Shown in pieces: positions 1 to 7,873 of a stretch of 18,356 bases of DNA. Numbering within the stretch: the first letter of the stretch is position 1; the number at the start of each line of letters is the position of its first letter. The notes below the pieces were generated by a model. That model did no database searches. It was not told the origin of the DNA and worked only from the letters and a program-made list of their open reading frames with translations. Source of the DNA: Acidithiobacillus sp. (GTDB taxonomy: Bacteria > Pseudomonadota > Gammaproteobacteria > Acidithiobacillales > Acidithiobacillaceae); NCBI GenBank assembly GCA_028065135.1, contig JAPTWR010000161.1:1-18356 (forward strand). Reading direction: 5' to 3'. The position numbers and the translations under genes are program-made.

Positions 1-1
1 C

Positions 2-562
2 GTGACTACCGCCGAGCGCCTCGCGTCCTACGAAGACCTCTTCGGCCTGCCCGAAAACGTCGTGGGTGAGATTATTGCCGGTCAACTGTATACCCATCCC
101 CGTCCGGCACCAGCTCATGCACGAGCCAGTTCGGTGCTTGGCAACAAAGTGGGGACGCCTTTCGATCAGGCCGAAGGCGGCGGCCCCGGCGGCTGGTGGA
201 TACTCGACGAACCAGAGCTACACCTGAGCCAAGACATCCTCGTTCCCGACCTCGTCGGCTGGCGCCGCGAGCGGATGCCCGCACTTCCCAAAACCGCATG
301 GTTCGAGATGGCTCCCGACTGGGTCTGCGAAGTGCTCTCCCCGGCCACCGCACGTACCGATCGCGTCCTCAAACTGCCCCGCTACGCCGCCACTGGTGTC
401 GCCCACTGCTGGCTCATCGACCCCGACGCCCGCACTTTGGAGGCCTACGCCAATCAGGAAGGCCGATGGCTACTCCTGGGCCCCTGGGGAGGCGATGACG
501 TGGCCACTATCGATCCCTTCGCCGCCATCCCTCTTTCCCTCTCGGACCTATGGGTGGATTGA
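2..562 (+). CDS. Uma2-family (DUF820) PD-(D/E)XK nuclease-like protein
   Basis: The 186-residue protein fits the Uma2 family, whose members share the restriction-endonuclease fold and whose cellular role is mostly unknown. Visible family landmarks are an N-terminal YEDLFGLPENVVGEIIAG segment, VPDLVGWR near residue 81, EVLSP near residue 110, and the block DRVLKLPRYAATGVAHCWLI at about residues 119-138, followed by DP and a strand ending TLEAY. The Asp of VPDLVGW, the Glu of CEVLS and the Lys of VLKLP are the likely metal and catalytic residues by family analogy. It begins with GTG at base 2, so the true start may lie outside the window, although the length is normal for the family. It is G+C rich, unlike the AT-rich polysaccharide core, and there is no sign that it takes part in sugar synthesis. 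Confidence 0.8.
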   Translation: MTTAERLASYEDLFGLPENVVGEIIAGQLYTHPRPAPAHARASSVLGNKVGTPFDQAEGGGPGGWWILDEPELHLSQDILVPDLVGWRRERMPALPKTAWFEMAPDWVCEVLSPATARTDRVLKLPRYAATGVAHCWLIDPDARTLEAYANQEGRWLLLGPWGGDDVATIDPFAAIPLSLSDLWVD

Positions 563-577
563 ATTGGAGTCAAACTG

Positions 578-982
578 ATGAGCAATAACATCATTCCCAT
601 CATCCGACATGCTCCTTCCCGCGCAGTGCTGAGGGAGTCCTTTTTCGAGATAAACCATCAGATCGTCCATCTGGTCGCGCGCATCCAGGGCGCGGTTATG
701 GACAACGATGATCACTTTTTTGGGCTCTGCGATGAGCTGCGTAGCCAGATCAGTGAATTAGGAGACATTTGCAGGGATTACGCACAACCAGAGCTTTCCG
801 CCGACAAGGATGGAGGGAAGGAAAGTTTGCGCATCCTGAGCCTGATGGTCTCGCATATGGAACTCATGTTTCTGTATGCGCGCAAGAACAGAGCCTCGGA
901 TACGCATTACCGAAAGGAGATTAACGCTACGGCGGATGAATTCCTCCATCGGCAGGCGCGGATTACCGCGAGTGTTGTATGA
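578..982 (+). CDS. Hypothetical protein, 134 residues, mostly helical
   Basis: I do not recognise this protein. It starts at an ATG preceded by GGAG at 566-569 (8-base spacing), 15 bases after the Uma2-like gene, so it may be co-transcribed with it. The sequence is soluble, rich in Leu, Ile, Glu, Arg and His, with long stretches likely to form amphipathic helices (about residues 20-65 and 82-130) and no signal peptide or membrane segment. A helical-bundle accessory protein would fit the look of the sequence, but this is inference. Its stop lies 16 bases before the first ATG of the glycosyltransferase that follows, so it may be the first gene of the transcript that continues into the polysaccharide locus. 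Confidence 0.6.
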   Translation: MSNNIIPIIRHAPSRAVLRESFFEINHQIVHLVARIQGAVMDNDDHFFGLCDELRSQISELGDICRDYAQPELSADKDGGKESLRILSLMVSHMELMFLYARKNRASDTHYRKEINATADEFLHRQARITASVV

Positions 983-998
983 CTGTGAGTACCAAGGG

Positions 999-1892
999 AT
1001 GATGTCTACAGCGCTCATCGTGCCGGTCAAGAACGGCGGCCCGCGCTGGCACAGGGTTGTCGCTTCGATTCAGGAACAAACCTTGCGTCCGCAGCGCGTG
1101 GTCGTGATTGATTCGGGATCGACGGACGGCTCTGACGCTGTCGCCAAGACGGCTGGCTTCGAATTACAGGCCATCGCTCCGACATCTTTCGATCATGGCG
1201 GTACCCGGCAAATGGCGGTAGAGATGGTGCCGGAGTGTGAGATCGTGATTTTCCTGACCCAGGATGCCGTGCTGGAAGGACCGGATACCCTGGAGCAACT
1301 GGTGTCGGCCCTACGCGCATACCCACAGGCCGGTGTCGCCTATGGACGCCAGCTTCCCCGCGCAGAGGCCGGCCCCATTGAGCGGCATGCGCGTCTTTTT
1401 AATTATCCAGATCAGAGCGCGGAGAAAAGTCTTGATGGCATTCAAAGGTTAGGGATCAAAACGGCGTTCAGTTCGAACTCTTTTGCTGCTTATCGACGGA
1501 GGATGCTTTTGCAGGTTGGCGGCTTTACCAAAAACTGCTCCATGGGGGAAGACATGATCGCGGCCGTACGGATTCTGCTGCAAGGTGGAACGGTGATCTA
1601 TGCGGCACAGGCGCGGGTGATTCACTCTCATGGGTTCACGGTGGCCGAGGAGGTTCGGCGCTATTACGGAATTGGCCGTATGTACGCCCAGCAGCACTCA
1701 TTGCTGGCGCGGTTTCAGAGCACGCCAGTCGCAGCATGTTATGAATATGGCAGAGAAAGCAGTTCAACGTCACGCCGAAGTGGAAATTCTCCGCTACGTA
1801 GCATGACTGCTCCTATGCTCCTCAGCCCCAAGCAAATCGCCCAACTCCACCAGAGTGCTACGGAAAGCATCCATTGCGAGACTAACCGATGA
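999..1892 (+). CDS. Glycosyltransferase family 2 (rhamnosyltransferase-like), C-terminus altered
   Basis: This is an inverting GT-A enzyme expected to add one sugar from a nucleotide donor to the lipid-linked repeat unit at the inner face of the membrane. Landmarks are an N-terminal TALIVPVKNGG strand, VVVIDSGSTDGS (family motif DSxSxDG), SFDHGGTRQ, FLTQDAVL (the acidic metal-binding region of this subfamily), AYGRQLPR, ARLFNYP, SNSFAAYR, MGEDM and HSHGFT. Adjacent ATGs at 999 and 1002 are candidate starts; AAGGG at 994-998 lies just upstream. The open frame continues upstream to 876 but that part overlaps the previous gene. The protein is clearly paralogous to the GT2 at 11748-12692 as far as LARF (about base 1713); the last 60 or so residues are Ser/Thr-rich and do not resemble it, suggesting frameshift or replacement. 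The stop overlaps the galE start (ATGA at 1889). Confidence 0.85.
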   Translation: MMSTALIVPVKNGGPRWHRVVASIQEQTLRPQRVVVIDSGSTDGSDAVAKTAGFELQAIAPTSFDHGGTRQMAVEMVPECEIVIFLTQDAVLEGPDTLEQLVSALRAYPQAGVAYGRQLPRAEAGPIERHARLFNYPDQSAEKSLDGIQRLGIKTAFSSNSFAAYRRRMLLQVGGFTKNCSMGEDMIAAVRILLQGGTVIYAAQARVIHSHGFTVAEEVRRYYGIGRMYAQQHSLLARFQSTPVAACYEYGRESSSTSRRSGNSPLRSMTAPMLLSPKQIAQLHQSATESIHCETNR

Positions 1893-2872
1893 GTAGTTCT
1901 ATCCTGGTCGTTGGCGGCGCCGGTTATATTGGTTCCCATATGGCAAAAATGTTGATGCAGAGTGGGCACGACATCCTGGTGCTGGACAATCTGTCGACGG
2001 GCTTCCGGGATGCGGTGCGCTATGGGCGCTTCATAGAAGGTGATCTGACCGACCGCTACTTGCTGGACAGAATGTTTGCGGAAAACAGCATTGATGCTGT
2101 CCTCCATTTCGCCGCCCTGAGCCAGGTAGGCGAGTCCATACAAAAACCCGCCCTCTACTACCGAAACAATGTCACCAATACCCTGAATCTGCTGGATGCC
2201 ATGTTGGCCCATGGCGTACAGCGGTTTATCTTTTCCTCTACGGCTGCCATCTTCGGGGAGCCAGAGACAGCCCGCATCGCAGAAACCCATCCGCAGCGGC
2301 CCATCAATCCCTATGGACGTAGCAAGCGCATGGTGGAGGAGATCCTCAAGGATTACGACCAAGCCTACGGTCTGCGCTATGTGAGCCTGCGCTACTTCAA
2401 TGCCGCTGGTGCCGACCCCGAGGGCGAAATGGGTGAGCGGCACGACCCCGAGAGCCATTTGATACCCCTCGTGCTCCAGGCGGCCAGCGGTCGAAAGGCG
2501 CAGATTGTCGTCTATGGTGACGACTACCCCACTCCCGACGGCACCTGCATTCGGGATTACGTTCACGTGTGGGACCTCTGCAGTGCGCACCTTTTGGCTC
2601 TGGAGCATTTGTTGGCGGGTGGCGAGAGTAAGGTCTTCAACCTCGGCAACGGCGGCGGTTTTTCTGTCCAGGCCGTGATCGACGCGGCTCGACGGGTGAC
2701 CGGCAAAACGATTCCCAACATGGTGCAGGAACGACGTGCTGGAGATCCCGCGGTTCTGGTGGCGGACAGATCGAGGGCGCTGGAGACGTTGGGTTGGGTA
2801 CCCCGTTTTGATGGCATCGATACCATCATTGCTCATGCTTGGGAGTGGGAGCAAAAGCATGAAACGGTTTGA
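1889..2872 (+). CDS. galE: UDP-glucose 4-epimerase
   Basis: This protein interconverts UDP-glucose and UDP-galactose (some homologues also act on the N-acetyl forms) in the cytoplasm with bound NAD, supplying galactose units for the polysaccharide. It is an extended short-chain dehydrogenase of 327 residues, normal for GalE. The NAD-binding GGAGYIGS is at residues 9-16, the FSST segment around 115-118 holds the catalytic Ser/Thr, and Tyr142 and Lys146 form the YxxxK pair in PYGRSK. RYFNAAGADPEGEMGE (about 168-183) and RDYVHVWDL are typical GalE signatures. It starts at the ATG of an ATGA overlap with the preceding GT2, implying translational coupling. The nucleotide-sugar anomer used by the neighbouring glycosyltransferases cannot be read from sequence. 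Confidence 0.93.
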   Translation: MSSSILVVGGAGYIGSHMAKMLMQSGHDILVLDNLSTGFRDAVRYGRFIEGDLTDRYLLDRMFAENSIDAVLHFAALSQVGESIQKPALYYRNNVTNTLNLLDAMLAHGVQRFIFSSTAAIFGEPETARIAETHPQRPINPYGRSKRMVEEILKDYDQAYGLRYVSLRYFNAAGADPEGEMGERHDPESHLIPLVLQAASGRKAQIVVYGDDYPTPDGTCIRDYVHVWDLCSAHLLALEHLLAGGESKVFNLGNGGGFSVQAVIDAARRVTGKTIPNMVQERRAGDPAVLVADRSRALETLGWVPRFDGIDTIIAHAWEWEQKHETV

Positions 2873-2966
2873 TGAAGGGCGTACCGCATTGAATAACCAG
2901 TCGGTAAAACAGAATCAAGAATCGGTGTTTAATATATCCGTTTATGCAGGGGACCAGAATCAATGA
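2859..2966 (+). CDS. Possible 35-residue ORF coupling galE to the flippase
   Basis: An ATG at 2859, inside the end of galE, opens a 35-codon frame (MKRFDEGRTALNNQSVKQ and on) that fills the 90-base galE-wzx gap and ends in TGA at 2964-2966, overlapping the flippase ATG at 2963 in the ATGA manner seen elsewhere in the locus. The upstream sequence GGGAGTGGGAGC at 2841-2852 could act as a ribosome site. The peptide is polar with no recognisable motif. It may be a coupling leader or a chance frame; I see no conservation evidence either way. Confidence 0.25.
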   Translation: MKRFDEGRTALNNQSVKQNQESVFNISVYAGDQNQ

Positions 2967-4462
2967 GCGTTGCTGGCCCACGTATTGCCAAATCTACACT
3001 GATTAACCTAGCGGGCGCTGCGATACCTGCTGTGCTAGTTTTAGTCACCGTGCCAATCTATCTGCGTATTATTGGTGAAGCGCGTTACGGCATCCTTGCT
3101 ATCGTATGGCTGCTTCTGGGTTATTTCGGCGTATTTGACTTAGGATTCGGGCGTGCAGTCGCAAATCGCATAGCCGCTCTGCACGATGCTACGGCCGCGG
3201 ACCGGCAGGGCATTTTCTGGACCGGATTAGCGATCAGTGCCATTACCGGACTCATTGGCGGAACCATTCTCTATCTGCTTGGAGATTGGCTGTTTGCGCA
3301 TGTTCTCGACATTCATGGCGCCTTGCGTACTGAAGCGGAAAACGCCATGCCGTGGTTAGCATCAGCTCTGCCTCTGGCTGTTATTATCTCGCTGCTGGCA
3401 GGCGCTCTGGAAGGGCGACAAGCCTTTCTCGCGCTTAATGGAGCACAAATTTTTGGTACGGTGCTCTATCAGCTTTTCCCGTTGGTCGTAGCCTATGCGG
3501 GATGGGTAACGCTACCTTACCTGATAGCAGCCGCCTTTGTCGGACGGCTATTGAGCGTCCTATTACTTTTCGCTCTCAACTATCGCCATGTACCCCTGTC
3601 GCCACGCCCCCGCTTTGCCCTCAACCAGGTGAAATCCCTGCTGCACTACGGCGGCTGGATCACGGTCACCGGGTTGGTCGGTCCCTTGTTGACCGTTTTT
3701 GACCGCTTCATCATTGGCGCCAAGATGGGCATGGTGGCAGTCACCGCATACACTGTGCCTTACAACCTTGTCATGCGTCTCTCCATTCTTCCTGGCAGCC
3801 TACAAACAGCATTGTTTCCCAGATTTGTCATGGTGGACCCCACCGAAGCAAAGGCGTTGGCCGCGCGTGCCGTGTTATCCATAGGAGCTATCATGACCCC
3901 GATAGTGGTGATGGGGTTGCTGCTCATCAAACCCTTCCTGATCCTGTGGGTAGGCGCAGCGCTGGCGAAAAAAGCCGCCCAGGTCGGACAAATACTGCTC
4001 GTCGGGATATGGATCAATACGCTGGCCATTATTCCCTTTACCTATCTCCAGGGCAGAGGGCGCCCCGATTTGCCCGCCAAGTTTCATGTCCTGGAACTTC
4101 TGCCCTACGGCGCTATCCTGTGGGTGCTTATTGACCGGCTTGGCGTGCCGGGCGCCGCTTGGGCCTGGGATCTCCGCGTCCTTGCCGATACTTTGCTATT
4201 GTTTTGGGCGGCGCAGACCACGTCAGGCTTGAGCCGCGCCATGGCCGGCATTCTGCCCATTACAGGGGCCTTGGTTATTGCCTTTGAAATGCCTTATGAC
4301 TCTACCCTGTATGTTGGGATTTCTCTACTGTTGGTGGGTGCAAGCCTTGGCTGGTCCATTGGCAGCATTCCGCCAGATCAACGCACAGCCCTCTTGCGTC
4401 TCTTTTTGTCGCGAATTCATCCTGTCAACTCAACGGTATCTCAGGAAAAACATGGATCGTAA
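2963..4462 (+). CDS. wzx: Wzx-type oligosaccharide flippase (MOP superfamily)
   Basis: The 499-residue, strongly hydrophobic protein is expected to flip undecaprenyl-diphosphate-linked repeat units across the inner membrane. I can see about 12 to 14 membrane segments, starting with LINLAGAAIPAVLVLVTVPI (about residues 14-33). The N-terminal RIIGEARYGILAIVWLLLGY, then FDLGFGRAVANRIA, is the characteristic Wzx/RfbX opening in which a GxxxYG turn is followed by a DLGFG motif. A second half begins near LHYGGWITVTGLVGPLLTVFDRFIIG. ATG at 2963 is supported by AGGGGA at 2947-2952. G+C content is intermediate. The 3' end overlaps the methyltransferase start by 11 bases. Gene symbol assigned by family and context; the transported unit is unknown. 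Confidence 0.85.
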   Translation: MSVAGPRIAKSTLINLAGAAIPAVLVLVTVPIYLRIIGEARYGILAIVWLLLGYFGVFDLGFGRAVANRIAALHDATAADRQGIFWTGLAISAITGLIGGTILYLLGDWLFAHVLDIHGALRTEAENAMPWLASALPLAVIISLLAGALEGRQAFLALNGAQIFGTVLYQLFPLVVAYAGWVTLPYLIAAAFVGRLLSVLLLFALNYRHVPLSPRPRFALNQVKSLLHYGGWITVTGLVGPLLTVFDRFIIGAKMGMVAVTAYTVPYNLVMRLSILPGSLQTALFPRFVMVDPTEAKALAARAVLSIGAIMTPIVVMGLLLIKPFLILWVGAALAKKAAQVGQILLVGIWINTLAIIPFTYLQGRGRPDLPAKFHVLELLPYGAILWVLIDRLGVPGAAWAWDLRVLADTLLLFWAAQTTSGLSRAMAGILPITGALVIAFEMPYDSTLYVGISLLLVGASLGWSIGSIPPDQRTALLRLFLSRIHPVNSTVSQEKHGS

Positions 4463-5510
4463 ACAGTTGGAAAATCAGTGCTGGCCCCAAGAGGGTTTGG
4501 AGCAAGTGGATAGGTGCCCAGTTTGTGGTGAAAAAGGCCGAACCTTACTGTATGCTAACCTAGCTGATGATGTGATGTTTTGTGCTCCCGGTCATTGGTC
4601 ACTATATAAATGTCAAACATGCAACGCTGCCTATTTAGATCCCAGGCCTACAGCGGCTACAATCTCGCTTGCGTATAGTAATTATCACACACACTATAGC
4701 ATAGAATCATTAAGTTCCAACAGGATTGGAATGCTTAAGAAAAGCCTTAAGAATGGATATCTTAATTATAAGCTTAAAGCTAACTTGGTCCCTGAAATAA
4801 AGATCGGGAGATGGTTGGTTCCTTTACTGTTTCAAAGCAGCCGAATAGACGAGTCTATTCGGCACATTCCTAAGGCGTTCAGATCTAGAATAATAGCGGA
4901 CATAGGCTGTGGAAATGGGCAATTTTTACAAACGGCGATTCAATTAGGTTTAGAAGCATACGGACTAGACTTTGACCCATTGGCAGTAGAGACTGCTACT
5001 AAAACGGGTGCTAATGTGAGCTTAGGAGGCTTACCTAACACCGGTTGGCCTTCATCAAAATTTGATATGGTCACGTTGAGCCATGTGATTGAGCATGTTT
5101 ACGATCCAATGCTCGCACTTCGAGAGGTACGGCGAATACTAAAACCAGGCGGACTAGTTTGGATAGCGACACCCAATATGGATAGTTTTGGTCATAATCG
5201 GTATCGACGGTATTGGCGTGGAATAGAGTCTCCAAGACATTTAGTCTTGTTCAACAGAACAAATATAAAAATGCTCTTAGAAGCATGTGGGTTCGTGAAT
5301 ATTATAGACAAACCATGCCATCCACAAACATTCTGGTTTTATAAAACATCGTTAGAGATAAAAAAAAGAAAAGAAGGCAATGGCTTACAAATGCAACTAA
5401 TGGGTATTATTACACAATACAAAGCACTTATTGCAAATATAATGGAGAGATACATGCCATCAAAATGTGAAAACTTAGTAATTATGGCTGAGAATCCCTA
5501 TGATGAATGA
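4452..5510 (+). CDS. Class I SAM-dependent methyltransferase with N-terminal Zn-ribbon-like cysteines
   Basis: I place the start at ATG 4452, with AGGA at 4443-4446, rather than at the upstream ATG 4278 that would run through the flippase gene. The resulting 352-residue protein has Cys22-PV-Cys25 and Cys54-QT-Cys57, a likely structural zinc site. A Rossmann methyltransferase domain follows: motif I ADIGCGNGQF (149-158), acidic GLDFDP (171-176), FDMVTLSHVIEHVYDP (204-219) and the post-motif LKPGGLVWIATPN (230-242). It probably methylates a sugar or sugar-phosphate of the repeat unit, or caps the chain; substrate cannot be deduced. It resembles zinc-binding sugar C-methyltransferases at the N-terminus but is shorter. 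The AT-rich composition starts here and contrasts with galE. The 3' end overlaps the next gene by 11 bases. Confidence 0.82.
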   Translation: MDRKQLENQCWPQEGLEQVDRCPVCGEKGRTLLYANLADDVMFCAPGHWSLYKCQTCNAAYLDPRPTAATISLAYSNYHTHYSIESLSSNRIGMLKKSLKNGYLNYKLKANLVPEIKIGRWLVPLLFQSSRIDESIRHIPKAFRSRIIADIGCGNGQFLQTAIQLGLEAYGLDFDPLAVETATKTGANVSLGGLPNTGWPSSKFDMVTLSHVIEHVYDPMLALREVRRILKPGGLVWIATPNMDSFGHNRYRRYWRGIESPRHLVLFNRTNIKMLLEACGFVNIIDKPCHPQTFWFYKTSLEIKKRKEGNGLQMQLMGIITQYKALIANIMERYMPSKCENLVIMAENPYDE

Positions 5511-6543
5511 GCTAAAGATGAGAAAAAATAATCTTATATTAAGTCACCCGAATCAAATTACAATGGTTACGGTGACTTATGGTTCTCGTTGTTCATTACT
5601 TACTAAGGTTGTAGATCACGCTTTTGCGCAAGGGGTAGGTAAAATAATCGTAGTTAACAACGGGGCAGAATGGGATGTAGCGGACTGGGCCAATAATAAT
5701 ATATCGCGTCAGATTGACGTGGTAACATTACAAATAAATAAAGGGTCTGCAGAAGGGTTTTATGTTGGCATAGAACGTGCTATTAAGTTAGGATCTGACT
5801 TCATTTTGCTTATGGATGACGACAATATTCCAGATAAATCTTGTATCATTAACCTTATACATTGCTACCAAAAATTGTTGAGCGATGTTGATTTGAATAA
5901 AATCGCAATTTGCGCCTTGCGCTATTCAACAAAGATGAGATTGTATGCAAATAAAGCGATGGCGCGGCCGGATACGTTCCTGTCATTTCATTTTTATGAT
6001 CTTCCAGGAAAGATAGCATCGCGTCTTCGGACAAGAAGACGCGAAAGGGTATCATTACCATCTAATGACGATATTGTTGCTCTAGATATGGCTCCTTATG
6101 GTGGCCTGCTCTTTCATTCATCTGTTATTCAATTAATTGGACTTCCAAAACAAGAATTCGTCTTGTACGGTGATGACGGTGAATTTACATATCGTCTTTC
6201 GCAACATGGAGGTTTTTTGGGGTGTTGTACTAAGGCAAGTGTTACTGATATGGATGATTCTTGGAACGCCAACAAGCAACACCAAAGTTCCTTTGCTGTA
6301 TGGCTTATGGGGAAGAATGAAGTGAGAAGCTATTATTATGCACGTAATCAGGCATGGATTGATAGTCATTTGATAAAAAGGAGTAATCTAATATATTTAA
6401 CAAATAAGTATTTTTATATTACAGTAATGTTTTTTCTTGCGTTCTTCTGGGGGCGTTTAAATCGTCTTCGTCTCCTTTTGCGTGCTATCCGAGAGGGAGA
6501 GCAGGGAATGCTTGGAGTCAATGGAGACTACCAATTAAAATGA
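5500..6543 (+). CDS. Glycosyltransferase family 2, GlfT2/rhamnosyltransferase-like
   Basis: A 347-residue GT-A glycosyltransferase. The first strand is TMVTVTYGSR (about 21-30), followed by KIIVVNNGAEW (48-58), an NKGSAEGFYVGIERA block (80-94, the family N-xGxAxG nucleotide-sugar loop) and FILLMDDDNIPD (101-112), in which the Asp cluster at 106-108 is the metal-binding DXD. A MAPYGGLLFH segment and YGDDGEFTYRLSQHGGF match the acceptor side and catalytic acid region of galactofuranosyl- and rhamnosyltransferases of this family. A hydrophobic stretch near residues 305-320 may anchor it at the membrane. Starts at ATG 5500, 5503 and 5518 are all possible; the first two lie inside the methyltransferase stop region. 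It is AT-rich like its neighbours. Given galE upstream, a galactose or galactofuranose donor is possible but unproven. Confidence 0.82.
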   Translation: MMNELKMRKNNLILSHPNQITMVTVTYGSRCSLLTKVVDHAFAQGVGKIIVVNNGAEWDVADWANNNISRQIDVVTLQINKGSAEGFYVGIERAIKLGSDFILLMDDDNIPDKSCIINLIHCYQKLLSDVDLNKIAICALRYSTKMRLYANKAMARPDTFLSFHFYDLPGKIASRLRTRRRERVSLPSNDDIVALDMAPYGGLLFHSSVIQLIGLPKQEFVLYGDDGEFTYRLSQHGGFLGCCTKASVTDMDDSWNANKQHQSSFAVWLMGKNEVRSYYYARNQAWIDSHLIKRSNLIYLTNKYFYITVMFFLAFFWGRLNRLRLLLRAIREGEQGMLGVNGDYQLK

Positions 6544-7730
6544 AGATGTTAGTGATTGCTCATGATATACCATATCCTCCAACACATGGGGGTAGAGTTG
6601 ACATGTGGCGACGTTTAAATCTTTTACACAAGAACGGCGCGGAAATATTTCTCGTCACATGGAGCTACCAAACGGTTGATGAAGATAGTCGCCGCGCTCT
6701 GGCATCAATATGTAGTAAATTTTATGTGCTTCCTATTAGAAAAACATGGAAACATCGTCTGCCACGACTAAAATATCTAGCAACACTGCCACTTTATGAA
6801 GCAATTCGAGCTGTACGGCCTAACTGCTGGCGGGATATTAGGGACTCATTAGAGGAATTCCTACCCACAATAATTTGGCTTGACGGTCTTTACGGTGGCA
6901 CTCTTGCACTAGAGTTATCCGATCATTTGAAAATACCAATTTACTATAGAACGCACAATATAGAGCATCGTTACATGCAAATATTAAGTGAAGAAGCGTC
7001 CACAAATAGAGCTAGGCTTGCTGCCTGGATCGGTTGTTGGAGACTGCTATCTTTTGAGGAAAAGATCATGAATTCTTCAGTCCATATATTTGATGTTTCA
7101 ATAGATGATGCCTCATTTTGGTTCAGCAAAGGTTATCGCAAGGTAACATATTTACCGCCGATAGCGCCGTTAATTTCTAATAACTATGATATTATAAAAC
7201 CGACCTATGATATTGTATTTCTAGGTAATCTGCATGTGGCAAACAACAAGTCTGGCGTGAAATGGCTATTAGAAGAAATAATGCCGGAAGTTTGGCGAAA
7301 TAGGCCTGCTACGACGTTGCTGGTCGCAGGAAGCAATCCATCAGAGCAACTTGCTAGGCTTGGAGAAAAAGACAATCGAATCACTTTGGTTGCTGATCCG
7401 GACGATGCAATAGAAACCTTATTGATGGGTTATGTTCTTATTAATCCAGTCCGGAAGGGGAGTGGGGTATCGATTAAAACAATTGATATGTTGGCAACAG
7501 GGCGTCCTTTTGTTTCAACGCCCCAAGGTATTATGGGGTTACATCCAAAAACACGTAAATATATTCATGTTGGAAATGACACGGTTGAATTAGCTTCGCT
7601 CTTGGTAAGATTGCGTGAAAACATAGGAAAAGATGATAATACACAATTCCATTCTATGGATCCGTACACGTCAAGCTATGTAGTAGAGCAATTAAAAAAA
7701 TATATCCCAGAGCTGACATTAAGTTCTTAA
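6540..7730 (+). CDS. GT-B glycosyltransferase (GT4/GT1-like)
   Basis: A 396-residue retaining-type GT-B enzyme. The N-terminal domain opens with MKMLVIAHDIPYPPTHGGRVDM, where the GG near residues 17-18 belongs to the acceptor-side glycine loop, and contains YRTHNIEHRYM, typical of this subgroup. The C-terminal Rossmann domain begins with YDIVFLGNLHVANNKSGVKW and ends with KGSGVSIKTIDMLATGRPFV, the nucleotide-sugar site in which an Asp (TID) stands where many GT4 enzymes have the second Glu of EX7E. It is expected to extend the lipid-linked repeat unit on the cytoplasmic face. It starts in an ATGA overlap with the preceding GT2. It is AT-rich and is distantly similar to the GT-B gene at 10532-11746. 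Donor and linkage cannot be inferred. Confidence 0.82.
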   Translation: MKMLVIAHDIPYPPTHGGRVDMWRRLNLLHKNGAEIFLVTWSYQTVDEDSRRALASICSKFYVLPIRKTWKHRLPRLKYLATLPLYEAIRAVRPNCWRDIRDSLEEFLPTIIWLDGLYGGTLALELSDHLKIPIYYRTHNIEHRYMQILSEEASTNRARLAAWIGCWRLLSFEEKIMNSSVHIFDVSIDDASFWFSKGYRKVTYLPPIAPLISNNYDIIKPTYDIVFLGNLHVANNKSGVKWLLEEIMPEVWRNRPATTLLVAGSNPSEQLARLGEKDNRITLVADPDDAIETLLMGYVLINPVRKGSGVSIKTIDMLATGRPFVSTPQGIMGLHPKTRKYIHVGNDTVELASLLVRLRENIGKDDNTQFHSMDPYTSSYVVEQLKKYIPELTLSS

Positions 7731-7801
7731 AAACGAGTTATTTGTAGCATAAAATATAACGGAAATTATTTGTAACAATTGCGGCTTGTAAATGGAATAG
7801 A
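7731..7801 (+). other. AT-rich intergenic leader of the polymerase gene, interrupted by the IS
   Basis: These 71 bases separate the GT-B stop from the IS left end. They are AT-rich and end in the GGAATAGA target copy. Joined directly to base 9114, they would form the native 5' leader of the polymerase gene: GTAAATGGAATAGATAAT followed by ATG at 9118. No convincing sigma-70 pair or terminator hairpin is seen. Confidence 0.5.
7794..7801 (+). repeat. Target-site duplication, left copy (GGAATAGA)
   Basis: Eight bases GGAATAGA directly precede the IS left end and are repeated exactly at 9106-9113 after the right end. Eight-base duplications are the known behaviour of ISL3 elements. Their perfect match suggests that the insertion is intact and fairly recent. 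Confidence 0.92.
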
Positions 7802-7826
7802 TGATCCTCGATGTTTTGAGTGGGTA
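7802..7826 (+). repeat. IS left terminal inverted repeat
   Basis: The 25 bases end in TGGGTA and contain CTCGATGTTTTGAG; 18 of 25 match the reverse complement of the right end. The outermost bases TGATCC differ from the GGCTCT expected, which may weaken transposase binding or reflect the native asymmetry of this element. Confidence 0.8.
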
Positions 7827-7873
7827 GGGGGATATAATGGTGTCCAACTGCGGGCATTGAGCTGAGGGTAAGG

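Noticed and set aside
1739..2860. Long - strand open frame (373 codons) opposite galE
   Set aside because: It is the mirror of the well-supported galE gene. Its translation shows no domain, and all neighbours read on the + strand.
2873..2962. Possible promoter in the galE-wzx gap (TTGAAT and TAATATAT)
   Set aside because: The hexamers are not at a proper 16 to 18 base spacing; transcription more likely reads through from galE.
4278..4451. Upstream extension of the methyltransferase frame
   Set aside because: It runs within the flippase gene and adds sequence unlike methyltransferases; ATG 4452 has a ribosome site directly upstream.
7783..7826. GGCTTG at 7783 as an alternative IS left end resembling GGCTCTTC
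   Set aside because: No target duplication pairs with it, whereas 7802 gives a perfect 8-base duplication and aligned repeats.
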